NCBI RefSeq assembly: GCF_002723935.1
Contig: NZ_BEWM01000004.1
Span: 124,001-188,000 of the forward strand
From: Gluconobacter cerinus
Lineage (GTDB): Bacteria; Pseudomonadota; Alphaproteobacteria; Acetobacterales; Acetobacteraceae
Length of the DNA stretch: 64,000 bases
Direction: 5' to 3'
Shown in pieces: positions 43,932 to 53,149 of the stretch; positions within the stretch are counted from its first letter, which is position 1, and every line of letters begins with the position of its first letter. A program made the translations under genes and the position numbers. The notes beneath the pieces are model-generated. The model had not been told where the DNA came from and made no database searches. It was given only the letters and a program-made list of their open reading frames with translations.

Positions 43932-44156
43932 TTAGTGGCAGGGGAAGCCGAGAAGATGGCGCCCATCATGAACAAATTCATGGACCGCATGCCCTGAAAT
44001 CAAAGACGTCGCACCTTGTTCTGCACCAACAAAATAAAGCAGCAGAAGGCTGAGCACGACCGTAAAGGCAGCCCATGGAAGGAGCGTGCGGATTGGCAGC
44101 GCAACCGGTGCGGCGATGCTGGCGGGCAGGTGGGACGGGGAAAGGCTCTGGCTCAT
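43932..44156 (-). CDS. cbtB: Cobalt transporter subunit CbtB
   Basis: A 74-residue protein with one membrane helix (WAAFTVVLSLLLLYFVGA) and the characteristic C-terminal histidine motif HEFVHDGRHLLGFPCH, thought to bind cobalt. GGAG lies six bases before the ATG, and that ribosome binding site can pair with a segment just after the riboswitch. Confidence 0.9.
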   Translation of the reverse strand: MSQSLSPSHLPASIAAPVALPIRTLLPWAAFTVVLSLLLLYFVGAEQGATSLISGHAVHEFVHDGRHLLGFPCH

Positions 44157-44199
44157 AATAGGCTCCGCTGGAAAAGCGCGTTCTGCGGTGGAAAATTGA

Positions 44200-44313
44200 T
44201 AAAGGAGGTCTGGCTTCGCAACGTGATTTCACGAGCATTACAGTGGCGCGACCGCACCGGATTTGCACCGGTTTCTCCCTGCTTTCGCTAACAGGCAGGA
44301 TGTAACCTTTCAT
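44200..44313 (-). promoter_or_regulatory. Cobalamin riboswitch upstream of cbtB
   Basis: Read on the minus strand: CCGGTGCAAATCCGG, then GGTCGCGCCACTGTAA, then the B12-box-like GCGAAGCCAGACCTCC (44219-44204). These are the conserved core elements of the AdoCbl riboswitch. Just downstream, CCGC (44188-44185) can pair with GCGG (44168-44165), which includes part of the cbtB ribosome binding site, so control is probably at translation initiation (inference). Confidence 0.85.
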
Positions 44314-44322
44314 GCGGGAGTG

Positions 44323-45090
44323 TCAACTTTTCCATGCTGAGGCTAGCACTGTCAGGAGAACGCACTCAGCGAGACTGGCCGTTGCTCCGAGTACGTCTCC
44401 TGTATAGCCGCCGAGCAGTTTCCGGGCTACGGCACGAACTCCAAGCATCGTGCACAGTGCAGCAAGAATAGTCTGGAGGCCCAGTTGTGCGGGAAGGCAA
44501 ATTACCGTCATGCAAAAGCCGGAAAACAAGGCGCCCAGCAACTGATCCCGTGTCAGGGTGGAGAGCTGCTTTGCCAACCCATTGTCACGAGCAGGCTTTG
44601 TGAGGAACGTCAGGAGGGGCAGGATAGAGCGGGAAAGTGCTCCCGTTACAGCCATTGCCGGCACGACCATTGAAGGAGGCACCGCTGCTAACGTCGTAAC
44701 GCGGACGATTAAGCTGATGCCCAAAGCTAACGCCCCATAGCTGCCGATACGACTATCCCGCATGATGGTTAGGCGCTTTTCGGCAGTATGACCGCCACCA
44801 CAGCCGTCCGCCATATCCGCCAGTCCATCTTCGTGCAGCCCCCCGGTTAGGAGAATTTGTAGGCCAACGCTCCAGGCTGCTGCTACCAAAGAGGGAACAT
44901 TCAAGGCACTCAGCAGCAAGAACATTGATGCGCTGAGAATACCGACAAGTGCCCCAACCAGGGGCCAGCACCAGACAGACCGCGCCAGAGACCAGTCCTG
45001 TCCGCTGACGCGCAGCCATCCCAAGGGAAGGCGGGTCAGCAGCCCTGCACCACAGGCAATGTCTTCTCGGATGGCGCGCCAAAGCCTCAT
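44323..45090 (-). CDS. cobS: Adenosylcobinamide-GDP ribazoletransferase (cobalamin synthase)
   Basis: A 255-residue polytopic membrane enzyme (also called CobV) that joins alpha-ribazole to AdoCbi-GDP. The motifs LTGGLHEDGLADMADGCGGG and KRLTIMRDSRIGSYGALAL are diagnostic. The start overlaps the cobT stop by four bases. It ends ten bases before the cbtB riboswitch. Confidence 0.93.
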   Translation of the reverse strand: MRLWRAIREDIACGAGLLTRLPLGWLRVSGQDWSLARSVWCWPLVGALVGILSASMFLLLSALNVPSLVAAAWSVGLQILLTGGLHEDGLADMADGCGGGHTAEKRLTIMRDSRIGSYGALALGISLIVRVTTLAAVPPSMVVPAMAVTGALSRSILPLLTFLTKPARDNGLAKQLSTLTRDQLLGALFSGFCMTVICLPAQLGLQTILAALCTMLGVRAVARKLLGGYTGDVLGATASLAECVLLTVLASAWKS

Positions 45091-46130
45091 TGAATGGAGA
45101 CGTCTGATTGGGAAACGGCAGCCTCTGCGAACGTCGCCATACCGTTGTGGCAGGCCAATGCCGCTCTGAGGACGGGAATGGCAACCGCCGACCCAGATGC
45201 CTCTCCGAGGCGCAAGCCCAGGTCCAGTATTGGTTTCAGCCTGAGGGCATCTGCCAGCCTGCGGTGACCAGCCTCAGCGGAACAATGCGAGAGCTTTGTG
45301 TGGTCGAGTGCTGAGGTAGTCAGTTTGATCAATGGAAGCACGGCTGCGGTACAGACGAAGCCGTCAAGCAGAACCGGGATACGATGGTGTCTGGCGGCCA
45401 GAACACTTCCCAGTATGGCGGCCAGTTCGTAACCACCCAGACAACGTGCGGCATGCAAGGGGTCGTTAAGTGACGCCGCGTGCAGACACAGGGCCTCATC
45501 AATAACAGAAGCCTTGAGGTTGACGCCTGCCTGATCGAGACCTGTTCCACGGCCGGCCCAGTCCGCGCCTGTACCCCCCAGGAGTGCTGCGCAAAGTGCG
45601 GCGGAGGGGGTTGTGTTGCCAATACCCATTTCGCCGGGGCAAAACAGATCCAGTGTGGGGGATACGGCGGTGTATCCGACCGAAACCGCATCAAGGAATT
45701 CCTCTTCGCCCATAGCTGGGGTCGCGGTAAAATCTGCTGTGGCCATTAGATTTCGGACGGGCACAACAGCAAGGTCCGCACCTGCATTTCGGGCAAGCTG
45801 ATTGATTGCTGCGCCGCCACTCTGGAAATTCGACACCATCTGGGCCGTAACATCCGAAGGCCACGGAGATACCCCCCGGCGGACCACACCATGATTCCCT
45901 GCGAAAATCGTTATCTGAACGTGCTCTAGCGTTGGTTTCTGATGGCCCTGCCATTCACCGAGCCAAATGGACAGCTCTTCCAACCGCCCGAGGCTGCCGG
46001 GAGGTTTGGTCAGAGTTGCATCTCGCTCCCCTATCAGGGCGGCGACTTTTGGGTCGGGGTCTGGAAGTGACAGGCAGGCATTGCGAAGTTCTGCCATGCT
46101 GGCGAAAGGAGGCTGACAGAACGAGGGCAT
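45087..46130 (-). CDS. cobT: Nicotinate-nucleotide-dimethylbenzimidazole phosphoribosyltransferase
   Basis: About 347 residues, making alpha-ribazole 5'-phosphate from NaMN and dimethylbenzimidazole. KPPGSLGRLEEL, FAGNHGVVRRGVSPWP, GEMGIGNTTPSAA and the catalytic Glu in LRLGEASGSA are conserved. ATG 46130 was taken; ATG 46145 is possible and neither has a strong ribosome binding site. Divergent from cobU. Confidence 0.93.
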   Translation of the reverse strand: MPSFCQPPFASMAELRNACLSLPDPDPKVAALIGERDATLTKPPGSLGRLEELSIWLGEWQGHQKPTLEHVQITIFAGNHGVVRRGVSPWPSDVTAQMVSNFQSGGAAINQLARNAGADLAVVPVRNLMATADFTATPAMGEEEFLDAVSVGYTAVSPTLDLFCPGEMGIGNTTPSAALCAALLGGTGADWAGRGTGLDQAGVNLKASVIDEALCLHAASLNDPLHAARCLGGYELAAILGSVLAARHHRIPVLLDGFVCTAAVLPLIKLTTSALDHTKLSHCSAEAGHRRLADALRLKPILDLGLRLGEASGSAVAIPVLRAALACHNGMATFAEAAVSQSDVSIQ

Positions 46131-46175
46131 GATGTGCGGTGGCATGACAGGTCTTTTGTGCTGTTATCAGGGACC

Positions 46176-46736
46176 ATGCAAGAAGAAGGCGCAGGAGACA
46201 TTGTGGCACAGACCATCACGCAAACAGGACTACCGGATGTGTCACTGGTCCTCGGGGGCGCCAGGTCAGGAAAAAGCAGGATCGCTGAGGCAATCATCAC
46301 TGGTCTTCCGGCCCCTTGGGTTTATCTCGCGACCGGTCGGGCTTTTGATGAAGAAATGCAGGCCAGGATAGATTTGCACCGTACCACCCGTGGGAACAAA
46401 GGCTGGCGTACAGTTGAAGAGCCGTTTGATATCGCGGGTGTTTTACAGGTCGAGCAGGGTGCGCCGGTTCTGGTTGATTGCCTGACTTTGTGGCTGACAA
46501 ATCTCATTCTGGAAGATCGTAATATACACACCGCGACGAAAGACCTTCTCGAGGCGCTTCAACGACGAAAAGGCCGGACCGTTCTTGTGGGTAACGAGGT
46601 AGGGCTCGGAATTGTCCCGGACAATGCCCTGGCTCGTCGTTTTCGCGATGAAGCGGGTCTTCTTCATCAGAAGATCGCCGCAGTCGCCGGAGAAGTTCTG
46701 TTTGTGGCGGCGGGTTTGTCTTTGAAAATGAAATGA
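46176..46736 (+). CDS. cobU: Adenosylcobinamide kinase / adenosylcobinamide-phosphate guanylyltransferase
   Basis: A 186-residue bifunctional enzyme (CobU/CobP). GGARSGKSR is the P-loop, VDCLTLWLTNLI the second nucleotide motif, and GNEVGLGIVP the third conserved block. ATG 46176 with AGGG upstream was chosen over the in-frame start at 46134. A short GC hairpin (46736-46752) overlaps its stop and may end transcription before the riboswitch. Confidence 0.92.
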   Translation: MQEEGAGDIVAQTITQTGLPDVSLVLGGARSGKSRIAEAIITGLPAPWVYLATGRAFDEEMQARIDLHRTTRGNKGWRTVEEPFDIAGVLQVEQGAPVLVDCLTLWLTNLILEDRNIHTATKDLLEALQRRKGRTVLVGNEVGLGIVPDNALARRFRDEAGLLHQKIAAVAGEVLFVAAGLSLKMK

Positions 46737-46782
46737 GCCCATTTCTCGGGCTTTGACACGCTTTCATCCCAGAGATAGGAGA

Positions 46783-46996
46783 GGGTTTGATGGTTCCTCT
46801 GAGAAGAGGATGAAAAGGGAAGCTGGTGCGGCCTTAGAAGTAGGTCAAACCCGGCACTGCCCCCGCAACTGTGGACGGTTTTCTGTCCTGCCAGTCTTTC
46901 TTTCAGGAAAGGCAGCCACTGGATTTCGATCTGGGAAGGCCCGGTGGGAGAGGAGGTGCTAATGGCGCCTCGGCCGTGAGTCAGGAGACCTGCCAT
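46783..46996 (+). promoter_or_regulatory. Cobalamin riboswitch upstream of the main cob operon
   Basis: A classical AdoCbl riboswitch in order: TTGATGGTTCCTC, AAAAGGGAAGCTGGTGCGG, CCCGGCACTGCCCCCGCAACTGT, AGCCACTGG, CTGGGAAGGCCC, and the B12 box AGTCAGGAGACCTGCC at 46979-46994. It precedes DUF1636-cobW-cobN-cobG-cobH-cobI-cobJ. Confidence 0.95.
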
Positions 46997-47066
46997 CTGA
47001 GCCAAGTGTCATGATCCGGCGGGGTGCCCGGACTGTGAGGGCGCGCCATCATGTGCGTGTCACTTT

Positions 47067-47101
47067 CGCGATTGCGAAGGCCTTTCATCGCGCCTTTTGT
47101 T
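47067..47101 (+). terminator. Probable riboswitch-controlled terminator
   Basis: CGCGAT (47067-47072) and ATCGCG (47087-47092) form a stem with further pairing inside, followed by CCTTTTGTT. An upstream GGCGCG near 47040 could pair with CGCGCC at 47089-47094 as an alternative structure. Position and structure suggest transcriptional control of the cob operon (inference). Confidence 0.6.
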
Positions 47102-47132
47102 ATGCCGTTGTGGCTGCAAGAGAGACGAAACC

Positions 47133-47546
47133 ATGGCAGATACCCTGCCTTATCCTGACGCGGGCCAATCATCCGTTTCGCCAGTTTTCCACGTCTGTGT
47201 GACGTGTCGTCGCGGTCTCCCGGTTGGGAATGACCCTGTTCAGGGGCGGCAGCTCTACGATGCCTTGCTTGGCCAGGCTGCTGAATGTGATTTCAGCGTC
47301 CAGCCCGTTGAATGTATGGCAGCCTGTAGTCGAGGCTGTATTGCCACGCTTTCCATGCCGGAAAAATGGACTTTTGTTCTAGGTGAACTTGGTCCGGAAA
47401 AGCTGTCTGACCTGCTGGCTTACCTTCAGCTTTACCGGGCATCGAAAACCGGAACAGTGATGCCGTCAAAGCGACCTGCATCGCTTTCTGATATGGTTAT
47501 CGCCCGTCTTCCATCTTCATTGTCTGCTTCACAGGAACTTTCATGA
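47133..47546 (+). CDS. DUF1636 metal-binding protein, cobalamin-associated
   Basis: 137 residues. Cysteines are arranged as C-x2-C near residue 23 (CVTC) and then C-x3-C-x3-C (ECMAACSRGC), a layout like thioredoxin-like [2Fe-2S] ferredoxins. DUF1636 genes often sit beside cobW in cobalamin operons; the function is unproven, with cobalt delivery or redox support of CobG as candidates. ATG 47133 was chosen; the frame is open upstream. The stop overlaps the cobW start. Confidence 0.75.
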   Translation: MADTLPYPDAGQSSVSPVFHVCVTCRRGLPVGNDPVQGRQLYDALLGQAAECDFSVQPVECMAACSRGCIATLSMPEKWTFVLGELGPEKLSDLLAYLQLYRASKTGTVMPSKRPASLSDMVIARLPSSLSASQELS

Positions 47547-48595
47547 TGTCCCAGACTGTTTCAGGCTCCGGTCGCAAGATTCCGGTTACGATCATCACGG
47601 GTTTTCTGGGGGCAGGGAAAACAACCCTTCTGCGAAATCTTCTCGCACAGGCTGATGGACGCCGTATCGCGATCGTTGTGAACGAGTTCGGTTCACTTGG
47701 GATCGACGGTGAAATCCTGCGGTCCTGCGGGATCGAAGGATGTGCTGACGAGGATATTGTCGAACTCACCAATGGATGCCTCTGCTGCACGGTTGCAGAC
47801 GACTTCATTCCGACCATGGAGGCTCTGATCGATCGTCCTGATCCGCCAGAGCACATCGTGATCGAGACATCTGGCCTTGCGCTGCCCAAGCCTCTTCTCA
47901 AGGCATTCAGCTGGCCCGGGATCCGTACCCGCATGACCGTTGATGGTGTGATTACGCTGGTGGATGCACCCGCTGTCGCCGCTGGTCGCTTTGCGGACGA
48001 TCCGGAAGCTGTTGCTGCACAGCAGGCTGCTGACCCTTCTCTGGATCACGATAATCCGTTGGCTGAAGTCTATGAAGATCAGTTGAATGCGGCGGATCTG
48101 ATTGTTCTGAACAAGACTGATCTTCTGGACGAAGCCGGGATTAATGCGGTTGAAAAGGGCATTACGGAGGCTGTGCCGCGGAAAGTTATCACGCTGCGTG
48201 CAGTAGAGGGACGACTGGACCCCGCTGTTCTGCTGGGAATTGGGGCCGGTGCCGAAGACGACCTTCAAGCGCGCCCGTCCAATCATGATGGCGCAGATGA
48301 CCACGAACATGATGACTTCGAGAGTTTCGTCGTGGTCCTTCCAGAGCAGAAAAGTGCTGAAGCATTACTCAAACGCCTGAGCGAGGTTGCGGGGCAATTC
48401 GATATCCTCCGCATGAAAGGCTTTGCAGCCGTGCAGGGCAAGAAAATGCGATTGGCCGTGCAGGGTGTCGGGACCCGTTTCCGTCATGAATTTGATGTGC
48501 CTCTCGCAGATGCAGGCCGGGACGGGCGCCTCGTCGTAATTGGCCAGACAGGCCTGGATCGCGCAGCCATCGAAGCCGCATTGCTGGCGGACTGA
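47543..48595 (+). CDS. cobW: Cobalamin biosynthesis metallochaperone GTPase CobW
   Basis: A 350-residue G3E-family GTPase. GFLGAGKTT is the P-loop, GCLCC the metal-binding CxCC motif, VIETSGLALP a switch region and LNKTDLL the guanine-specificity motif. A His/Asp-rich linker (NHDGADDHEHDD) precedes the C-terminal CobW domain. It probably loads cobalt into the CobN chelatase. Two ATGs in tandem start the gene, with AGGA six bases upstream of the first. Confidence 0.93.
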   Translation: MMSQTVSGSGRKIPVTIITGFLGAGKTTLLRNLLAQADGRRIAIVVNEFGSLGIDGEILRSCGIEGCADEDIVELTNGCLCCTVADDFIPTMEALIDRPDPPEHIVIETSGLALPKPLLKAFSWPGIRTRMTVDGVITLVDAPAVAAGRFADDPEAVAAQQAADPSLDHDNPLAEVYEDQLNAADLIVLNKTDLLDEAGINAVEKGITEAVPRKVITLRAVEGRLDPAVLLGIGAGAEDDLQARPSNHDGADDHEHDDFESFVVVLPEQKSAEALLKRLSEVAGQFDILRMKGFAAVQGKKMRLAVQGVGTRFRHEFDVPLADAGRDGRLVVIGQTGLDRAAIEAALLAD

Positions 48596-48599
48596 CCTG

Positions 48600-51500
48600 A
48601 TGCATCTGCTTGTCCGGGAACGACACGGAATAGACGATCAGGACGTGGCCGAGGATCTCGGTCATGCGCCTGCTGACGTCGTGTTTCTGTCCTTCTCGGA
48701 TAGCGATCTTCTGGCGCTTGAGCGGGCGTACTCCAATCTGAATGAGCAGACCCCGAACGGCGCAGGTTTTTCGCTGCGGCTGGTCAATCTTGCTCGCCTC
48801 CGACACCCCATGTCGGTCGATTTATATATTGAGCAGACCATAGCATCGTCCCGATGCGTCATCGCACGGCTTCTTGGTGGGGTGGATTACTGGCGCTATG
48901 GGGCGGAAGAACTCCGGAATTTTTGTAGCAGGAACAGCATTCCACTGGCTCTGTTGCCCGGAGATGCCCGTCAGGATGCACGGCTTGAAGAGTGGTCGAG
49001 CGTCGAAGCCGAAAAGCATTCCAGACTTACGGGGTTTCTGAGGGAAGGTGGTCCTGAGAATGCACGTCGTGCCCTTTTGCTCATGGCTCATCTTGCCGGA
49101 TATGGAGATGACGTTTCAGGGCAACCCGCGGCGCTCCCCCCAGCTGGAATTTATCGCCAGACGACAGCGGATTTTTCTTTAAGAGCCACAATCGTTTTCT
49201 ACCGCGCTCACCTTCTGGCTGCAGATACAGCAGCGATTGATGGTCTTGCCGATGAACTGGAAAATTCCGGGGTCGCGATAGATGTTCTATATGTCGCATC
49301 GCTGAAGAACCCGGATGTTGCCGAGTGGATTCAAACCCGCCTGATTGAAACTCAGCCAGACATTATTCTGAACGCGACTTTCTTTTCTGCGCGCGGAAAA
49401 GAGGGGGCATCTCCTCTTGATATTGCTGCTGTTCCTGCTCTTCAGGTTTTGCAGCCTGGTGTGACAGTCTCGGCCTGGGCTGAGAGCGGGCGCGGTTTAT
49501 CGCAATCCGACCTCGCGATGCAGGTCGTTTTGCCAGAACTTGATGGGCGGATTTCTTCGTCTCCGATCTCCTTCAAATCCGAAACAGTCCCGGGGGATGC
49601 GGCAAGGCATGAGCCCTTTCAACCGGGTATTGCCGCTGCTGCAGAGCAAGCTCTCGCATGGGCAAGGCTCAAGAAAACACCGTCGCGCGAGAAGCGTCTT
49701 GCGATTGTCCTTTCTGATTATCCCGGTGCGGATGGACAGACTGCACATGCCGTCGGGTTAGATACTTTTGCCAGCCTTGAATCCATCCTGCAGGCCTTGA
49801 AACAGGCAGGGTATGACTGTGAAGCTGCGAAAATTCCCACCAATAGGGCGTTGGTGGGAGCTCTGTGTGAAGACCTGCCGCAGCCCTGCTTGTCTCTGAA
49901 CGATTATAACGAACTCTTTGCGCGCTTGCCCGCTCCCTTCCGGGACGCTGTGACCCAGAGTTGGGGCACCTCTGCGGAAGACCCCGCCGTTCAGGACGGT
50001 TCATTCTGTCTTAAATTCGTGGCGCTTGGTAATGTTGTAGTCGCTGTCCAGCCCGATCGTGGCAGCGCGCAGGATCGTAAAGCCCAGTACCACGACCCTG
50101 ATACACCCCCACGCCATGCCTATATTGCGTTCCACCTCTGGCTACGTCATGTCTGCCAGACAGATGCCATGGTTCATCTTGGAACGCATGGCACACTCGA
50201 ATGGCTGCCTGGCAAAGCTGTGGCGCTTTCCAATCAGTGCGCTCCCGCCGTTCTTCGCGGCGCTTTGCCGGTTCTTTATCCCTTTATCGTCAACAATCCG
50301 GGAGAAGCAGCTTCGGCGAAACGTCGTCTCGGCGCAGTCACCATCGGACATATGACACCGCCTGTTATGAAAGCCGGACTTGATCCGGACATGGCAGAGC
50401 TGGAACAACTGATCGATGAGTTTGCAGAGGCGGATGGTCTGGACAGGCGTCGTGGCGCCATTCTGAAGCGTGATATTCTGGACCGAGCCACGCGCATGGG
50501 ACTTCTAAGCGAAAGTGGTGTCAAAGCGGGGGAAGGCGACGAAGCAGAGGCTCTGGCGCGGCTGGATGCTTATCTGTGTGATGTGAAGGACCTTCAGATC
50601 CGTGATGGTCTGCATGTTTTCGGTCAAGTAGCACCACATGCCGAGAAACTGGCCGAAATGGTGTCTTCTGTCGCACAGATGCCCCAGCAAATGGTTGCTA
50701 CTCTGATCGAAGCCAGCGCAGATGCGGAAATGAAGGCACTTCTGGCCGGGCTGGAAGGACGGTTCATTCAACCCGGGCCGTCTGGTGCTCCGACACGTGG
50801 GCGAGTGGATGTTCTGCCGACCGGCCGCAATCTTTTCACGCTTGATCCGAGAGCTGTTCCGACGTCTTCTGCGGTAGAGCTTGCCCGGACGCAGGCAAAG
50901 CAGATTCTGCTGTGTCATTTGCAGAACGAGGGCGAGCCGCTTCAAAGCATCGTTATAGATCTATGGGGTTCTTCCACCCTGCGCACGGGAGGAGAGGATC
51001 TGGCACTGGCTCTGATCCTGATGGGAGTTGACCCCACGTGGGATGCGTCGAGCGGTCGGGTATCAGGATTTGAAATTACACCGCTGGCTGTTCTCGATCG
51101 TCCGCGTGTCGATGTAACACTTCGAATTTCAGGATTGTTCCGGGATGCCTTCCCAGCACAGATTTCTCTTTTCGATCAGGTGGTTGAAGCTGTTTCCTGT
51201 TTGGAGGAAGGCGAGGAATGGAACCCGTTGTCTGCCCGTGTGAGAAATCTGGAAGGTGAGGCTCGAAAAATTGCTGGAGCGCGGATCTTTGGTGCAGCGC
51301 CCGGTACGTACGGGACAGGCATTGAAGACGCTCTAACGCGGAGTAACTGGGAAGACCGGTCTGAGCTCGGCCAGTCTTATCTGGACGACAACGACTGGAT
51401 GTATGGCGGCGGCCGTGACGGGACACGTAGCAGCGCAGCATTGGCCCAAAATCTGGCACGGGCAGATGCAATCCTGCATGTGCAGGACCATGCAGAGACG

Positions 51501-51968
51501 GATATCCTCGAAAGTCCGGATTTTGCTGCTCATGAGGGTGGGCTTGCAGCGGCTGCCGCTCTGCTTGGGGCCGATCCCGTCCTTTGGCATGGCGATACGT
51601 CCTGTGCGGACGCGCCCCGTCTTCGGAGAGTTGAAAACGAAGTGAAGCGCATCGTTCGAGGGCGTCTGGCCAATCCCCGTTGGCTGGCAGGGATGCAGCG
51701 GCATGACTATCGGGGAGGTGCCGAAATTGCACGGGGACTGGACGCGCTCTGCGCTTTTGCCTCGACCCTTTCTGTTCGGTTTGACCAACAGTTTGACCTA
51801 GTCTTTGCCGCAACGCTTGGCGATGACACCTGTGATGCTTTCCTGAAAAGCGCTAACACTCAGGCACGTCAGGCAATGCGCACGCGGTTCCAGGATATGA
51901 TCCGTCGAGGCCTTTGGCACCCGCGCCTGAATAGTGTCTCTGCGATGTTGGAGAGTGGGAGCGAATGA
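48600..51968 (+). CDS. cobN: Cobaltochelatase subunit CobN
   Basis: A 1122-residue large subunit of the aerobic, ATP-dependent chelatase that inserts cobalt into hydrogenobyrinic acid a,c-diamide. Recognisable blocks: HLGTHGTLEWLPGKAVALS, GNVVVAVQPDRG, LPTGRNLFTLDPRAVP and WGSSTLRTGGEDLALALILMG. The ATG at 48600 lies five bases after the cobW stop. The AAA+ partner subunits CobS and CobT (chelatase) are not in this window. Confidence 0.94.
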   Translation: MHLLVRERHGIDDQDVAEDLGHAPADVVFLSFSDSDLLALERAYSNLNEQTPNGAGFSLRLVNLARLRHPMSVDLYIEQTIASSRCVIARLLGGVDYWRYGAEELRNFCSRNSIPLALLPGDARQDARLEEWSSVEAEKHSRLTGFLREGGPENARRALLLMAHLAGYGDDVSGQPAALPPAGIYRQTTADFSLRATIVFYRAHLLAADTAAIDGLADELENSGVAIDVLYVASLKNPDVAEWIQTRLIETQPDIILNATFFSARGKEGASPLDIAAVPALQVLQPGVTVSAWAESGRGLSQSDLAMQVVLPELDGRISSSPISFKSETVPGDAARHEPFQPGIAAAAEQALAWARLKKTPSREKRLAIVLSDYPGADGQTAHAVGLDTFASLESILQALKQAGYDCEAAKIPTNRALVGALCEDLPQPCLSLNDYNELFARLPAPFRDAVTQSWGTSAEDPAVQDGSFCLKFVALGNVVVAVQPDRGSAQDRKAQYHDPDTPPRHAYIAFHLWLRHVCQTDAMVHLGTHGTLEWLPGKAVALSNQCAPAVLRGALPVLYPFIVNNPGEAASAKRRLGAVTIGHMTPPVMKAGLDPDMAELEQLIDEFAEADGLDRRRGAILKRDILDRATRMGLLSESGVKAGEGDEAEALARLDAYLCDVKDLQIRDGLHVFGQVAPHAEKLAEMVSSVAQMPQQMVATLIEASADAEMKALLAGLEGRFIQPGPSGAPTRGRVDVLPTGRNLFTLDPRAVPTSSAVELARTQAKQILLCHLQNEGEPLQSIVIDLWGSSTLRTGGEDLALALILMGVDPTWDASSGRVSGFEITPLAVLDRPRVDVTLRISGLFRDAFPAQISLFDQVVEAVSCLEEGEEWNPLSARVRNLEGEARKIAGARIFGAAPGTYGTGIEDALTRSNWEDRSELGQSYLDDNDWMYGGGRDGTRSSAALAQNLARADAILHVQDHAETDILESPDFAAHEGGLAAAAALLGADPVLWHGDTSCADAPRLRRVENEVKRIVRGRLANPRWLAGMQRHDYRGGAEIARGLDALCAFASTLSVRFDQQFDLVFAATLGDDTCDAFLKSANTQARQAMRTRFQDMIRRGLWHPRLNSVSAMLESGSE

Positions 51969-53149
51969 CAGTTCCCCCCCTTGTTCGCGGCTGGTGTCCG
52001 GATATGTTCGCGCCGATGGAAGCACGAGACGGATATCTGGTCCGTATCCGTTCCCCGCTCGGTGGTTTTGAGGGGCCACAAGTGCTGGCTATTGCAGAGC
52101 TGGCAAGACGTTTCGGAAACGGCGTTGTTGAACTGACCAATCGTGGCAACGTGCAGTTGCGAGGATTTTCTTCGACGAGTGCAAAACTCGCGTTAGAAAG
52201 CGCACTGGCAGAAGGGCTTGTAGATCCTGATCCAGCAAAAGAGCGACGAAGGGCCATTCTGGTTTCACCCCTTGCTGGTTGGGATCCTGCATGTAATCCG
52301 GAAACATTGGACGTCGCCCAGTCGCTTCAGACGGCGCTTCTTGAAGAAAACGCATTGTCGGCGCTGAGCGGCAAGTTCGGTTGGGCCGTTGATGGTGGCG
52401 GGTATGTTCCAGAAGGAACGTTATCAGCTGATATTGCCCTTCAGTCCCGCCCGGATGGATGGTCAGTTGTCTGTGGCGCTATGGAAACCGGAGTGCTGGA
52501 TAACGCTCGGGCTGTCAGAGCAGCCGTGGTGATGTCCCGGGTTTGTGCAGAAAATTCTGACCTTGGCCGACCATCGCGAGACACCGATATAGCAGCATTC
52601 GTCCTCGCGAAGGCCGGGCTAGAGGGCATTCCGTGCAAACGGCAGGGTACTCGTCCGGTGTCTCTCATAGGGCCCCTGCCGGGGAAGGTCATGGGTGTTG
52701 GCCTGCCATTTGGTCGATGCCATGCCAAAGACTTGGAGGTTCTTGCCGAACTCGCCGGGACATCACGGCTGCGGGTTACACCTTGTCGTAGTGTTCTCCT
52801 GCCGCAGCAGGACGGAACATGGCCCGGCTTCATCACCAGTTCGGTAGATCCATTGTTGAGAGTGGAAGCCTGTATTGGCCGTGCCGGATGTGCGAAAGCC
52901 ACCGCAGATGTTGTCGAGACAGCCTTGGCTCTGGCATCTGATGTGCCGCCCGGCTGTGTGCTGCATGTTTCAGGCTGCATAAAGGGGTGTGCGCATCCCC
53001 GTGCGGCAGATATGACGCTTGTTGCTGATGACGGGCATTATGAGGTTGTGCGCAATGGGCGCACAACAGACACGCCATCATGGCACGACAGGGATATTCC
53101 GCAGATACGGGCCTTGTTGCGTCATGAATTGAAGGAGACACAGGTTTGA
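51965..53149 (+). CDS. cobG: Precorrin-3B synthase
   Basis: A 394-residue relative of sulfite/nitrite reductases that uses O2 to prepare precorrin-3A for ring contraction. Seen: two ferredoxin-like half domains (RGWCPDMFAPM, ELTNRGNVQLRG) and the C-terminal Fe-S/sirohaem-type cysteines CIGRAGC and CVLHVSGCIKGC. Presence of CobG marks the aerobic route. Its start overlaps cobN by four bases. Confidence 0.92.
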   Translation: MTVPPLVRGWCPDMFAPMEARDGYLVRIRSPLGGFEGPQVLAIAELARRFGNGVVELTNRGNVQLRGFSSTSAKLALESALAEGLVDPDPAKERRRAILVSPLAGWDPACNPETLDVAQSLQTALLEENALSALSGKFGWAVDGGGYVPEGTLSADIALQSRPDGWSVVCGAMETGVLDNARAVRAAVVMSRVCAENSDLGRPSRDTDIAAFVLAKAGLEGIPCKRQGTRPVSLIGPLPGKVMGVGLPFGRCHAKDLEVLAELAGTSRLRVTPCRSVLLPQQDGTWPGFITSSVDPLLRVEACIGRAGCAKATADVVETALALASDVPPGCVLHVSGCIKGCAHPRAADMTLVADDGHYEVVRNGRTTDTPSWHDRDIPQIRALLRHELKETQV

